64,000 nucleotides of DNA, taken from assembly GCA_016630955.3 (NCBI GenBank), contig CM049996.1, positions 1-64,000 on the forward strand, written 5' to 3'. The stretch comes from Didymella arachidicola. Lineage: Eukaryota > Ascomycota > Dothideomycetes > Pleosporales > Didymellaceae. Of the stretch, positions 27,435 to 37,866 are shown one piece after another. How positions within the stretch are numbered: position 1 is the stretch's first letter; each line of letters starts with the position of its first letter. A program made the position numbers and the translations under genes. The notes under the pieces are model-generated. The model was not told where the DNA came from. It worked only from the letters and a program-made list of their open reading frames with translations, and did not search any database.

Positions 27435-29479
27435 TCAGCCCATTCTTGGCCGTAGCACCTCTCGTCTTGTACCATGTGCATGTTGAATATGTCTTCCACA
27501 CATTCGATTCCTGGAAAGTGGAGATTCGTGCGCTTATCCCACAAGTGTTCTGCGCAATAGGTATCCATACATTCCCACCAGTATTCCTCGCAGCCCTCGG
27601 GCTTACTCGGAAACCATCCACTGTCCAGTTTGTACTGTCTGTGGTCTTCGCAGGCTTCGTGGTAGCACTGCGTAGGTGGTAGTCGAGGATGGTACGGGTT
27701 TCGAATATCCTGGAACAGCTTCGACGTATAGCTCTGTGTTGGCAAGGCGGGCTGTCGGTCGAAGTCGGGTTCGTCTCGACTTCGAGCGTACAAGTTGTAG
27801 TCGTCCAGCTGTTGCTGAGTTGCAGAGTTGCTTTCTCTCCAGCGGATAAAGTCTTCCGTGTGCCATTCTTTGTTGGTTTTCTGTGCATTGGCTACCTGTT
27901 GGTCGAATCTCTCAAGTGCTTCGGGGTCACCGAGTAAGTACCGTCTTGACCGTTGAATATTTTCTTTCGTCATCCAATCACGGACAGACTCGACATCCTG
28001 TAGGCTTGGTGTCTGGATAGTAACGGATGACGCTTCTCCCTTGTGCTCTGGGATGTTGTTGACAATGGTCAAGTTGATCGTGGGTGCTTTGGGTTCTCGG
28101 AAAGCAGGAGTCTGGGTGGATTGGTCGCGCGAGACCATCATGTCCTGACTATGTCGCGTTCTGTCGTATACAATTAGACGCTTCCCTTCCTTTGAATAGT
28201 ACTTGTCGTTGAGCCGGAAAAAGGAATCGTAGTATCGTTTGCCGACAATAATGCTGCCGTCCTTAATGTCGCACTCTACCACATGGTGTTGGCGGGGATC
28301 ATTGTCAATCCACTCCTCCTTAGGGTAGGGTGTTGGTGACCGAACTTGTTTGTTCGAAACATCTTCGTCGGATTCCTCGATGTAGTCGTCATCGAGTCCG
28401 GAAGTGGGGTCTTCCATGAGACGTCCCATCTCATTAGTAACGACCTCCCACTCTTGGTCGCCGCTGTCGTCCTGAGCCAGCATGTTCAGCTGCCTGGTTA
28501 CTTTGTTCTTCATACGACAGTCGCGGGCGTAGTGGCCTGTCTTGCCACAGCCGTAACAAGTCACTGAAGACTTGTCACCGCGGTTATTACTACCCTTCTT
28601 TTTCTCATTCCATCGTTCAGGTCCTTTGTTAATGTTGGAGAGGTCCATTGCTGCAGGACCGTAGTATCCACTGTTCGTATCGTTGTGGACACGGCGTCCT
28701 ATGTTGGCTTGGTAAAGGCCACCACGTTGACCACGGCGGTAGTTGTTGTTGCGCCATTGGTTGCGTGGAGCCTGGGGTGGGCGAGTGACCTGAGTCACGG
28801 CTCGCACACGAGGGTCCTCTCGTAATTCTTGTTGAAGGTCGTAGAGCTTGACGTCGATACTGATTGCTTCGTTTACTAACGCGTCGAAGGTATCGGTGGC
28901 TGCGGCAGTCCGCATGAGCTCTTCCTTGACCTTGGGCTTAAGGCCTTGTTTGAACATGGTCATCAGCGCAACGTCGTCCCAGCCGGTGAACGTAGCTACT
29001 TGCTGAAACTTGGCAGCGTAGTCGGCGGCGGACGCAGTTTGTCGGATGCGCTGAATCTCACGTCGGGCGATGGTTGGTTCGTTGTGTACTCCAAATACCT
29101 GGCGAATCTGTTCCTTGAACAGATCGAAGTCTTCGATCCATGGGTCGATGTCTGCTGAGTTGCTTGCTCCGTCGTGGTAACGGCGAATAAAGGGTTTGAT
29201 CCAAGTGAACGCGCGATCCTTCATAAACGTACTCACAAAAGTGACACGTTTCTCCTCTGGGATGCGTTCTCCTTGGAACATGAAAAACAGATCGAACTTC
29301 ATGAGCCAGTCTTCCAGCTTGTCGCGAGTGCCATCAAAGGCCTCGGGTTTAGCCACTGGGTAAACACTGGTAGGGGCAGGCGCCGCTGCCTCCTCGTCCA
29401 TGTCGAGATCGTCATCAGCCGTACGGCGTGATGCGTTGGAGTTGCTTGGGGTAGCACGGGATCCTGAGGTAGTACTCAT
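27227..29479 (-). CDS. Gag protein of retrotransposon B
   Basis: 750 residues from the ATG at 29,479, the same plan as gag of A: N-terminal gag domain, a CCHC knuckle (CYGCGKTGHYARDC) and a long unrecognised C-terminal extension. Differences from A cluster in the region after the knuckle, in the acidic stretch, which is the least constrained part. The end overlaps pol. Confidence 0.9.
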   Translation of the reverse strand: MSTTSGSRATPSNSNASRRTADDDLDMDEEAAAPAPTSVYPVAKPEAFDGTRDKLEDWLMKFDLFFMFQGERIPEEKRVTFVSTFMKDRAFTWIKPFIRRYHDGASNSADIDPWIEDFDLFKEQIRQVFGVHNEPTIARREIQRIRQTASAADYAAKFQQVATFTGWDDVALMTMFKQGLKPKVKEELMRTAAATDTFDALVNEAISIDVKLYDLQQELREDPRVRAVTQVTRPPQAPRNQWRNNNYRRGQRGGLYQANIGRRVHNDTNSGYYGPAAMDLSNINKGPERWNEKKKGSNNRGDKSSVTCYGCGKTGHYARDCRMKNKVTRQLNMLAQDDSGDQEWEVVTNEMGRLMEDPTSGLDDDYIEESDEDVSNKQVRSPTPYPKEEWIDNDPRQHHVVECDIKDGSIIVGKRYYDSFFRLNDKYYSKEGKRLIVYDRTRHSQDMMVSRDQSTQTPAFREPKAPTINLTIVNNIPEHKGEASSVTIQTPSLQDVESVRDWMTKENIQRSRRYLLGDPEALERFDQQVANAQKTNKEWHTEDFIRWRESNSATQQQLDDYNLYARSRDEPDFDRQPALPTQSYTSKLFQDIRNPYHPRLPPTQCYHEACEDHRQYKLDSGWFPSKPEGCEEYWWECMDTYCAEHLWDKRTNLHFPGIECVEDIFNMHMVQDERCYGQEWAECFHPKCKNHETLKRLSGFMPQDESFLDIWQTDAKDNPDESFFSTQSRAPGIDVRIPMRPSPSSNSLSC
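27356..27362 (-). other. Programmed -1 frameshift heptamer, element B
   Basis: Minus-strand T TTT TTA in the gag register, the same position and context as in element A. Confidence 0.75.
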
Positions 29480-29486
29480 CTTGGGG

Positions 29487-29494
29487 GTGTTCAA
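29487..29494 (-). other. Primer-binding site of element B, self-priming type
   Basis: Minus-strand TTGAACAC two bases inside the 5' LTR, complementary to GTGTTCAA within the same LTR, as in element A. Confidence 0.5.
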
Positions 29495-29496
29495 AA

Positions 29497-30005
29497 TGTT
29501 GAAGTCGTACTTTAAGCAAAGCTCGTAAGCACTAATTCTATTGGTTCTCAGGGATGAGTACGGTGACAGGAAGCCGAAGGGGTTGGTTGCAATAAGGTGT
29601 ACAGATACGATCTGTCAGTCTTGAGAGCAGGGTAACGATGAGTAGTACAGAGTAGACTGTCTAGCTCGAAGGTTGGGTTTGAGATCCAAAGACAAACTTG
29701 ATAACTTAGGTTGAACACGAACTGTAAGAGTTGTGTTCCTACGTACTATATACATACAGATGTTCCATTCTTGTTCCATTGTTCTATAGTTGTTCCAACC
29801 TGGTACTTTCTGGAACATCGTGGGATTCTTGGAACATCACGTGACTTGTTCCATGGTGGCGTTCCGCCAAGACTTTGGAACATGAGGGGTTACGTCGTCA
29901 TTGGTCCTGGGTGCTGACCTTCTTGAAGGCCTGCGGGTTGTCCCCGAGTGTCATCAATCCTTCCTTCTCTTATCTTCTGCCTTGCCCCGTCTCAGGTTCG
30001 TAACA
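29497..30005 (-). repeat. LTR 3 (subtype 2; 5' LTR of element B)
   Basis: 509 bp, TGTT...AACA ends, same length and near-identical sequence to LTR 2, including the TGTTCCA/TGGAACA cluster in U3. Near-identity to LTR 2 indicates recent insertion or conversion. Confidence 0.95.
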
Positions 30006-30075
30006 CTGCGTTGCGTACAGCGCGCAGTTAATTAGCTATATCTTTAACCTAACAAAGCATTAGGCTAGATCCTTG

Positions 30076-30321
30076 CTAGTTAAGCTTCCTTATGTACTTT
30101 ACAAGGGTCTGCTCTTCTGCCTTAGTAAGATTTAATAATTTAGGGTAGGTATCGCGTGTTAATCGCGTTCTAGCGCGTTGGCGGCGGAGAGTTGCCTCTA
30201 AGACCTTGTAAACTACAGCAGCGCGTCGCACGCTTAGTTCTTAAGGTTTTTTAATTGCTTAGAGTGCAAGATTGATTCTCTCTTTATTTGGAAGTAATTT
30301 AAGGTCTAGTAGTTGATCTAT
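30076..30321 (-). pseudogene. RIP-like relic of a pogo/Fot1 transposase N-terminus
   Basis: Read on the minus strand, one frame gives a helix-turn-helix start typical of pogo/Fot1 transposases: KERINLAL, stop, AIKKP, stop, ELSVRRAAVVYKVLEATL, then KAEEQTLVKYIRKLN, stop. The stops are TAA, TAA and TAG, and the expected initiator reads ATA. CAA to TAA and ATG to ATA are the C-to-T and G-to-A changes of repeat-induced point mutation. Only the N-terminal 80 or so codons remain. The sequences on either side (30,006-30,075 and 30,322-30,437) are AT-rich with no gene. Confidence 0.55.
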
Positions 30322-30439
30322 TAAGGTCTAAAGGTAGGTAGACCTATCGGCTTGTTAGGGCGCGTTACTTGCTTATCCGCGTTACTTGCTATGCACTTAC
30401 GTTATTATATTATTATATTAATAGTATTTATAAAGTATA

Positions 30440-32304
30440 ACGTACCTCACGGGTAAGTGGGCCACCCTGTCTAGTGGGCCACTTTTGCCAAGACCACACC
30501 AAACTTCACATTAAATTGTAGTATAGTAACAGCACCTCGCGTATGGGGGTTCTGAGGAAGACGTCCTGGCAAGGTCTATAGTAGATAAGTGTTATTTACA
30601 CGTTCGCGCGTTGTGCCCTGTCTCTCCGCACGTTCCACACCGTCGTTGGGATAGTTCACCTCCTTCAGCGCGCATCCTCTTCTTTGGCTTCTTACCATCA
30701 CCACGCACGCCAAACTCCTTTAGAGCAGTTGAACGCTGTGCCTCTTCAACTGTTATGCTCCCTCCTGTTTGAATTCGCTTCCTTTTATGTGATTTGCGCT
30801 CTGTTGCAGCTGCTAGAGCCTCTCGAAGCTCATCACGTTCCTTTCTCATCAACGCAAGCTGGTGCGCTACCTTTGCTCCCCCCTTTGCATAGTGCTCTAG
30901 CGCGCTATACACTGAATTTGGTGAGCTGCCCTGCTGCCTCTTGTACTTGTCTCGAATTAGAGTTGATTGCGACTGAAATTCAAGCAGGTTTTTGGGGGTT
31001 TGGGACTGCCAGGGCTCGTTGTTGGTAGGTAGTTGGGGTGATGGAGTCCGCAGCCTCACATTGAGGGTTGATATGACCCGTTCTGGGTCAAAGGGGACCA
31101 ATCCAGCGCCTCGGAACCCTCCCTGGATGTTGCTAGGGGTGATAGTCGCGTTATATGCTGCTCTTAAGCATACTAGGAACGACTGCTTGTCTATGTGGTT
31201 GATCCGGTTGCGCGAGAGCTTGTTGACCTGATGCCCGTACTCCCGCTTCAAAGGGGCAAAACAACCCACATCAAGCAGCTGCAAGAGGTGCGATGAGTGC
31301 GCAGGCATTGTAAGAGTTACAATCTTGTTCTCTTTGCAGTATTGGGTGAATGCTGCGGCCTGGTGGCTCTCATGGCCGTCTATAAGTAGCAAACGGTGGG
31401 TCCCATAGGTACGCTCCTTAGTATGCCTGTTAAAGTGCTTCAACCAGTCAAGACCAAGCTCGTTGTTGGTCCAGCCGTTCTCAGAGACCCCAATTACCCA
31501 GTCCTGGGGCAGATCTTTGTCCTTAGACCAGTTGGTGGTGTGGGTTTTGGCTTTAAGGATAATAAAGGGTGGAATAGCCCACCCTGCAGCATTTACGCCT
31601 AAGATTAACGTAGCCCACTCCTTATTGCCTGGCTGTATCTGCTTTGCTCGTCCTCGGTTCTCTACGTCTGCAACCACTGCTCCAGGGGTAATCTGACCCA
31701 TTGCAAAGCCAGTCTCGTCAAAGTTGTACGTGTCTTCGTCCACAATGCCGTACTTAGCTTTGACATTAGCTACTAGGCTGAACCAGCCCTGTATTATCTT
31801 AGGATCCTCGCAGAGGGCTCTCTTGTAGTCATACTTGCGACTAAACTTTACTTTTAGCCTTGGTTGACGCTTTACAAACGTACTGGGCCAATTTCGGCCA
31901 ACAGGGGCCATTCCACGCTCTTGTCGCAGCAAATTGGCCATATCAGCCACATCTGACAAGCGAGGGGGTTCTCCTCGCTGTATAAGGTAAAGAACGTGAT
32001 CAACAATCGCCTCCTCTGCGTGCTCATCCAGATACCGTCGGCTAGGCATAGAATCAACTCTTGAGGGCTGTCCAGCGCGTCGTTGGGCTAGTGTAGTTCG
32101 GGGCACGTTGAAGATAGCTGCAACGCGTCGCAGGGAGAGATTCGCATCCTGTTTGATAGCTTGAAGTGCAAGCTGTATCCGAGCTTCTTTTAACGCGTCT
32201 GATTGACCTTGTTGTTGAGGCATTAGTGTAGGGAGAGAGTTTTGGTGTGGTCTTGGCAAAAGTGGCCCACTAGACAGGGTGGCCCACTTACCCGTGAGGT
32301 ACGT
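30440..32304 (-). mobile_element. pogo/Fot1-type DNA transposon 2
   Basis: 1,865 bp with 64-bp terminal inverted repeats (30,440-30,503 and 32,241-32,304) identical base for base, beginning ACGTACCTCACGGGTAAGTG. A TA duplication flanks it (30,438-30,439 and 32,305-32,306). Each terminal repeat holds two direct copies of AGTGGGCCAC. It lies in AT-rich decayed repeat DNA. Confidence 0.95.
30592..32223 (-). CDS. pogo/Fot1-family transposase 2 with C-terminal zinc knuckle
   Basis: 543 residues from the ATG at 32,223; an upstream in-frame TTG lies in the terminal repeat and is unlikely to be the start. The N-terminal helix-turn-helix includes LSLRRVAAIFNVPRTTL. The catalytic residues are D169 (YNFDETGF), D282 (LLLIDGHESH) and D318. 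The third motif reads LLQLLDVGCF where most family members have LQPLDV. The C-terminus ends in a CCHC knuckle (CGTCGETGHNARTC), an addition seen in some fungal pogo proteins. The frame is intact. Sequence is clearly different from transposases 1 and 3, so it is a separate family. Confidence 0.93.
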   Translation of the reverse strand: MPQQQGQSDALKEARIQLALQAIKQDANLSLRRVAAIFNVPRTTLAQRRAGQPSRVDSMPSRRYLDEHAEEAIVDHVLYLIQRGEPPRLSDVADMANLLRQERGMAPVGRNWPSTFVKRQPRLKVKFSRKYDYKRALCEDPKIIQGWFSLVANVKAKYGIVDEDTYNFDETGFAMGQITPGAVVADVENRGRAKQIQPGNKEWATLILGVNAAGWAIPPFIILKAKTHTTNWSKDKDLPQDWVIGVSENGWTNNELGLDWLKHFNRHTKERTYGTHRLLLIDGHESHQAAAFTQYCKENKIVTLTMPAHSSHLLQLLDVGCFAPLKREYGHQVNKLSRNRINHIDKQSFLVCLRAAYNATITPSNIQGGFRGAGLVPFDPERVISTLNVRLRTPSPQLPTNNEPWQSQTPKNLLEFQSQSTLIRDKYKRQQGSSPNSVYSALEHYAKGGAKVAHQLALMRKERDELREALAAATERKSHKRKRIQTGGSITVEEAQRSTALKEFGVRGDGKKPKKRMRAEGGELSQRRCGTCGETGHNARTCK

Positions 32305-32306
32305 TA

Positions 32307-32510
32307 TCTTAATCTAGATTCTAAATCTATATAGCTAATCTACTTGCTATAGCTCGAGGTACTAAGGTAAACTACTCTATTTATAGAAAGAGGTAATCTA
32401 AAGGTAGTAACAATTAGATAGAGTAGTTTCTAAGTAAACTACTATAGCTAGCTATAACCCTATAGCTAATTAGTCTTCTTATTATGTTTAAGCTTATTGC
32501 TTAGGGATAT
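32307..32510. other. AT-rich decayed repeat DNA
   Basis: About 200 bp dominated by CTATAGCTA, GTAGTTT and TAGATAG words, strongly depleted in C and G. No gene is seen. Composition fits RIP-damaged repeat sequence like that left of transposon 2. Confidence 0.4.
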
Positions 32511-33547
32511 TAATTCTCGATCTTGCTATAAAAGCCTAGCTTCCTCCTTAGCTTCTATCTGCACCAGGGCTGCAGTCGCGGGTTCGTCTAATGTAGATCG
32601 GTCCCAGCTTGATCCTAATCCGCCACGATTCGTGTCGGTAGCATCTTTGATTCGCCAGCTTCCTCCTAGGTTCCGTCTGGTAGTGGACCATCGTTGGAGG
32701 AAGCAGGACAGGTCGTTGCGTGTCCTTCCTCCTCTACTGCACCTTGTTTTCCGAAAGTGCTGCAGGATTATGTCCCAACTGCAAGTCGTCCAGTCGCACT
32801 GCAGGCAGAAGTATCCCCGCTCAGGCGGCGCAAGAAAATCCAATCCGCAGGACTTGCTTAGGAGAGGTACGACATCTGCATCAGTTTGCGATACCGGAAG
32901 CGCATCGTACTAAGAGACGATAGCTTTGCAGACTAGTGTTCGAATTCTGTGGTAGTCGCGGAGGTGGTGGTAGAGCGTCTTGTAGGGCACGACGCTTCTG
33001 CAAGGATTGCACAACAAGTGCCCATGTTCTGGCAGATAGGAGATGACATCTAGAATTTCTGGTTCCGCAGGCTATTGCATTGTCAGCAGGTGAAGAATTG
33101 GGTGGGGATCAAGGACGCTGGCTACATGCCTCGTTCTTTGCAGGGTCGCCCGTACAGACAGTCCAAGAGGAAGGCGCAGAGGTGCTGTTAAGAGGTGCGC
33201 TTTCTCCTGGGTTGCCTACGTAAACTGTCCAGCGGGACATAGCACCACTGCCTTCTTAGCACCACTGCACAATTTAACGACTAGGCTGTGGCTTTACAGA
33301 AATGACATAGACAGGTACATAATGTTAGCAGGGCAAACAGAGAGCAGGGACAAAAAGCAGAGCCTGCTACATGTACAATATCACTAAGCATACACGTCTA
33401 TACAGGGTGGAGCTAAACCGGAATAGATCACAAAAAGGGGTCGACTCCAGACTAAGGCTGAAAGGGGGCGATTCAGGTCGGGAATCGCGCGCTAGACCGA
33501 ATTGAGCACGAACCAGGCCGGGATCGTGGCGGTCGCGTGGAGGTAGG
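32511..33547 (-). pseudogene. Truncated second copy of the OrsD-type subtelomeric gene and its upstream region
   Basis: On the minus strand this matches the first 180 or so codons of the gene at 6043-9375 (LDFLAPPERGY, TTCSWD, QRWS and DPATAAL are recognisable) plus about 480 bp of its upstream non-coding DNA. It breaks off at about 32,511, before the recombinase-like domain. At least one nonsense change is present (Gln CAG in the long copy, TAG here, near 32,911), a CpA-to-TpA change. The right end of the similarity coincides with the end of the similarity at 9864. Confidence 0.75.
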
Positions 33548-33640
33548 ATACATAGCAGTTGTACCTCAGATCGCCACGTACACTGGTCCAAGTATCGTTT
33601 AGCAGACTCATGCTTACTAGAAAGGACATCTAGCCACTCC

Positions 33641-34580
33641 TACTGACTTCCAGTCCGTCACTACATCACCCATACAGTCAAGTCTATTGTCCTGCGAGCT
33701 GTCGCACAACACAGAGCTTGAGCCACCGCGCTCCGAATCAACAGAGGGTACATGCATCAGCTTCGCAACAAGTGTCGACATCCTGATGAAAGCCATCCAG
33801 GCCAAACAGCTAAAGGCGCCACAAGCTCCACAGACCAAGGGGTAAGGCAGCCATTTGAGCATTTATTCAATCTATTAACATAAATACAGAATGGCGGAAA
33901 CAAACCTAGCCAGAAGCTGCGAGAGAGGTACCCGTGCAATACGCCCGGTTGCAATAAAGGCTTCTACCAAAAATCACAACTGAAGACCCACGTGCGTGTA
34001 CACACTGGGGAAAAGCCATTTGTGAGTTGCTCTTTCTATAGTCTGTATAATCTATACTTAATAGAGACAGGTTTGCAAATCACCATTTTGTGGTAAACGT
34101 TTCTCGCAACTTGGCATTCTCAAGGTTAGTGTGGCTAACCATAAGTCGTCTATTGCCTAATTGTTATAGACGTACGGCAATCGACACACCAGCGAGCGTC
34201 CGCATAGTTGCGACACATGTGGCAAGACATTCGTACGAAGAAGCGACGTGCGCGCCCATAAGACCGTCCACCTTCAGATCAAGCACTTCATCTGCAAACT
34301 TGGCAACTGTAATAGAAGGTATACTACGCTGGGTAATCTGAAGGTATGTAGGCCACTCCAAAGCTTTGTAAGGGTCGCGCTGACATTCATAAAGTTGCAC
34401 CAGAACAAATGTCACGCCGCAACTCTCCAAGACCTCACACAGAAGTTTGCCAAGATCGACCCGAGGAACTGGACCTCGCAGAAAAACAAGGAAGTCTGGG
34501 AATACTTCGCCTCTCTTTACAAGGATTCCAACAAAGATATCAAAGGTCGCGGCAAATATGTGAGGGTACCTCGATTGTAA
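33641..34580 (+). pseudogene. AZF1-like C2H2 zinc-finger gene, 5'-truncated and damaged
   Basis: Exons: about 33,641-33,841, 33,890-34,021, 34,071-34,124, 34,170-34,343 and 34,395-34,580, with introns of about 45-51 bp. The last four exons are in phase and encode four C2H2 fingers (CNTPGCNKGFYQKSQLKTH, HTGEKPF, CDTCGKTF and CKLGNC regions) and the tail LHQNKCHAATLQDLTQKFA typical of fungal AZF1-like transcription factors. Damage: no start region is found (the gene begins about 100 bp from the OrsD relic); the first intron junction is out of phase by one base, as if one G were missing from GGGG at 33,839-33,842; and finger 2 has Tyr (TAC) where the zinc-binding His (CAC) is expected. It could be a recent pseudogene or partly an assembly error in the G run. 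Confidence 0.65.
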
Positions 34581-37500
34581 GTTACGACTGTCGAGCTCCA
34601 TTTGACACCAGCTCTCAGGTCGTAGAATGCGGCTTCGACGACGAAATTTTTGCAGAACGAAGCAAAACTCACTGATTCCCAGTTTCAATCATGTCGGGCG
34701 AACATAGCTGGACGAGCATGACATCAAAAGCACTCTCATGGCTACAGGGTCGACGTCTGGAAATGTGGAAGGTCTTGAGTTATCTCAGATGAGACTCATG
34801 TGGCTTGTGTTAAGCTCATTATGTACTCCCTGCGAAGATTTGCCGCAAGGGTCCGTAAATCCGTTCTACAGTAGCAAAACTTCGTACCGAAAATCATAAT
34901 CTGCCACACATCCATTCTAGCATCATTATGCCACTGGTCGGGTTGCTGCAGAAGCCGGCAAAGGTCAGTGCAGAGGTGCACGCGGCTACACGATCGCCAT
35001 GTACCTACGAATTGGTCAGTTCACCTCTACCCTATGATGATATAATCTTGTCCCTCTCTCGAGCGGCGCAGTAGCTGCCGCCAAAGCTGTGTTTTGCCCT
35101 GTCGCCAAGCCATGCGAGCCCGCTCCTGATCGCTTTGACTTGTCTTCTCACAGAGGTCGGGCAACCTTTCACTCTCGGATTAAGTGTTTATTCAGTGGTA
35201 TCGAGGCGTGCTGTGCGCTTTCAACTTCGCGTGAGCAATGATCACTAACACAGCTGCTCTTAGCATTCACAGCTAACCGCTTCGGCATGCTTCAGTAAAG
35301 TGCCCCGCCTACACGAACTTAGGTAAGCGATTATGTCTACGCCCTAATTAACTTGTACTCTCTACGGTAAGGCTGGATTAAGTATTAACCTAAAGCTGTG
35401 CGCAAGATATCTAGGCACAGCATATTGCTCTCGTAAGTGTTAGGAAGAACGTTAGAAGATCTACAAGTATGCTTGTGCAGCAGCTGTTACGGTCTCGAAC
35501 ATCCTAATTCCCACAGTCTTCAGCTGTGCCAACCGAGAAAGCCGGTCATGTCACAAGATCAAGCAAATCCCGGGCGAAAGCTAAGGCCTATTAGCAACAT
35601 TAGAAATTTGAAGAGGCACAAGAATACTATTACAGAGCGCATTGTTCCTTATGCCGCAGGATACAGAATCTTCCAATTCCGCCTGTCAGATCATATGCAA
35701 TAAGCAACGAGGACTCAGTGACTAGCAGCAAGAAGCCCTCTATCAGCTCCGTAACATTTGCAACAACAAGAAGAACCCTGCTGTTAGCATCGCGCGCACT
35801 AATGCTCTTCCCCTTAGTGCAGGTGCTGCACATAGCAGGGTCTTACTCCACGTCACCCACATCAATTACGCATGCGAGAACAATGCGCAGAATACATAGA
35901 ACCCCAAAACAAGCCAGCTAACGATACACGCCTGTTAAGACATCAGAGAAGGGAAAGAGATATGCATATCCTATCCGGACAGCTCAGAATAACATGCTTC
36001 GCGACTACAACTTCTAAAAGCCTGCTTCTAGGTCTTGTGCACATGTGCGCTATGCTCACCTCTAGATAATCAATGTCAGCGCTACGAGAAGCGTTTGGCC
36101 GAAATTCAGAGACTTAATAGCATCGTCAGCAATAGTATTAGTATCGTAGCCACACTACTAGCATGTCTGCACCACGTGCAGATAATGCTACAGTTAATAA
36201 ATAAGGCTTCGAGCGAGAGTAGCACAGGCTTACTACAATGCGCTAGAAATCTGTTTCACACACGGTAATCAGTAAAGGGCAAAATCATTTACTGAAAGAG
36301 CATATCATAAAAGATTTGTATTAGAAGGGAACGTCCGCCCAGAGGCAAAAAGACTCAAGGGTCTTATAGAACGACCCAGCACGCACAGGTTCCATAGAAC
36401 AGCCACCAAATAGAGGCTATGCCAAGAGAAAGCTCTCAACAATAAGAGCGCAGAAGAATTTAAGGCATAGCTTTATAAAAGAAGATTCTAGTTTTAGATA
36501 CCTGCGACTTTTAGACACGTTCCTTGCTTTTTCTAATCGCTATTAGATATTTCTTACAACTAGAAAAATGTCAAGGTTAAAGCCCCGGAGTAGAGAACAA
36601 ACCGTACTTGGATCCGTCACTGCTCCTACTATTCGTGGCATTGCTAGCATAACTCTACTGTTAAGTATTTAGCTGCGCTAATAGCTCTATAACTGTCTAT
36701 CTCTAACCCTCCAAAGCATTGCTCTGCATTAATAATTCAGCCAAAGTGTTAGAATAGGCTTATATAGCCGTAGTTACTAATCTTAACGCTTTGAGTACGC
36801 TCAAAATGCTACCTACATATATTAAGGGCGGTGCCCTCCAGGTGTTGCCTTCTAGTTACGTGCAGACCAATGCAATTTTATATAGCCATTGACCGACACA
36901 CAAACTAGCAAATCATTAACCTGTCCATGCGTTTGAACGATCTTTAAACACCATTCTTTACGCCCCTTCGCACAGGAAATCCATTTGAGAGGAAGTTCAA
37001 GTAGATTCCGTCACCATGCTGATAGCTGCTAATCCACCCATATTCGGTACAAATGCTTCTTTGCTTGTTGCAGTTCAGCTCTTTTGCTGTACTAGAGCCG
37101 CCGAAATTTAGCCTAGGACTATTCAGCTCCCATCTTAGATGCCGGAGACTTTAGGATCAGAACGCATCTCGCAGAGTCCCTATACTTGGTAGAGGAGAGA
37201 TGAAGGTCACAGAAGCTCCAGTCCTCACACTACGTCTACTATTTACGTATTTTTCCTGAGCCATTCTGTTACAGTTTTGATGTTTATATAGAGTAAGGGA
37301 CAGTTAGGCCGTGCAATGTCTTGTCATAATAGTCCCCTGGGATGCGCGATTCTAGACAAATTCGTGCCGGGCAACACTTCGGTCTCAGTCCCGCCTTACG
37401 TCGCGCACCGAAATTGAAACGTCATCATAGACCCTGAGCAGTACATACCCGAGCGATAGTTGAGCGAAGAGAGAAAATGCTTAAAGTCGCATTTTTTTGC

Positions 37501-37866
37501 TTTCCGCACGAACTCGAGAGGTGCATTGGACCGAATATCAGTGGCCAGAAGCAGATGGTTCTTCTCGCCTGTGTGGTGCGTAGATTCGAATCGCGCCGCC
37601 TCAGCCGAATTGGGAACAAAAGTACGTAATATTTTTACGCTATGAGTAGTATGTTCTGATGTGCGCCCTACAGCGTGCGCCCTGCGCCTTGTGTTGGCGT
37701 GCGCCGTGTGCGCTAAGACCGGCCCAGCGTCTTGGCGAACAGATCATAAGAAGAGGTTGAGCCTCTATTCAACGAATGAAAGGATATATGAGCCTCAAAG
37801 TCGCTCAGCCCAGTCCCTTAACTATCAGCCTCCATCACTTTTCCACCCATCTTTTTCTTAGGCGTC
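34581..37866. other. Gene-poor stretch, about 3.3 kb
   Basis: No supported gene on either strand. Open frames are short, lack family motifs and have no consistent codon pattern. The region is moderately AT-rich with many TAG/CTA words, like old decayed DNA, but I cannot identify its source. Confidence 0.5.

Larger units (their letters stand above)
22722..30005 (-). mobile_element. Ty3/gypsy chromodomain retrotransposon B
   Basis: 7,284 bp with matching 509-bp LTRs (22,722-23,230 and 29,497-30,005), intact gag and pol, and its own antisense gene. The organisation is the same as A: minus-strand gag-pol, plus-strand Zn2Cys6-like gene next to the 3' LTR. Gag and pol are nearly identical to A. 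It shares its 3' LTR with A, forming LTR-A-LTR-B-LTR. Confidence 0.95.

Noticed and set aside
13837..30010. Target-site duplication around the whole retrotransposon array
   Set aside because: The five bases on the left (GGCAG) and right (CTGCG) do not match directly.
34164..34688. 174-codon minus-strand frame
   Set aside because: It is antisense to exons and introns of the AZF1-like gene, whose zinc-finger motifs and splice phases explain the region.
37560..37600. tRNA gene suggested by GATTCGAATC
   Set aside because: No matching acceptor, D or anticodon arms could be placed around it.
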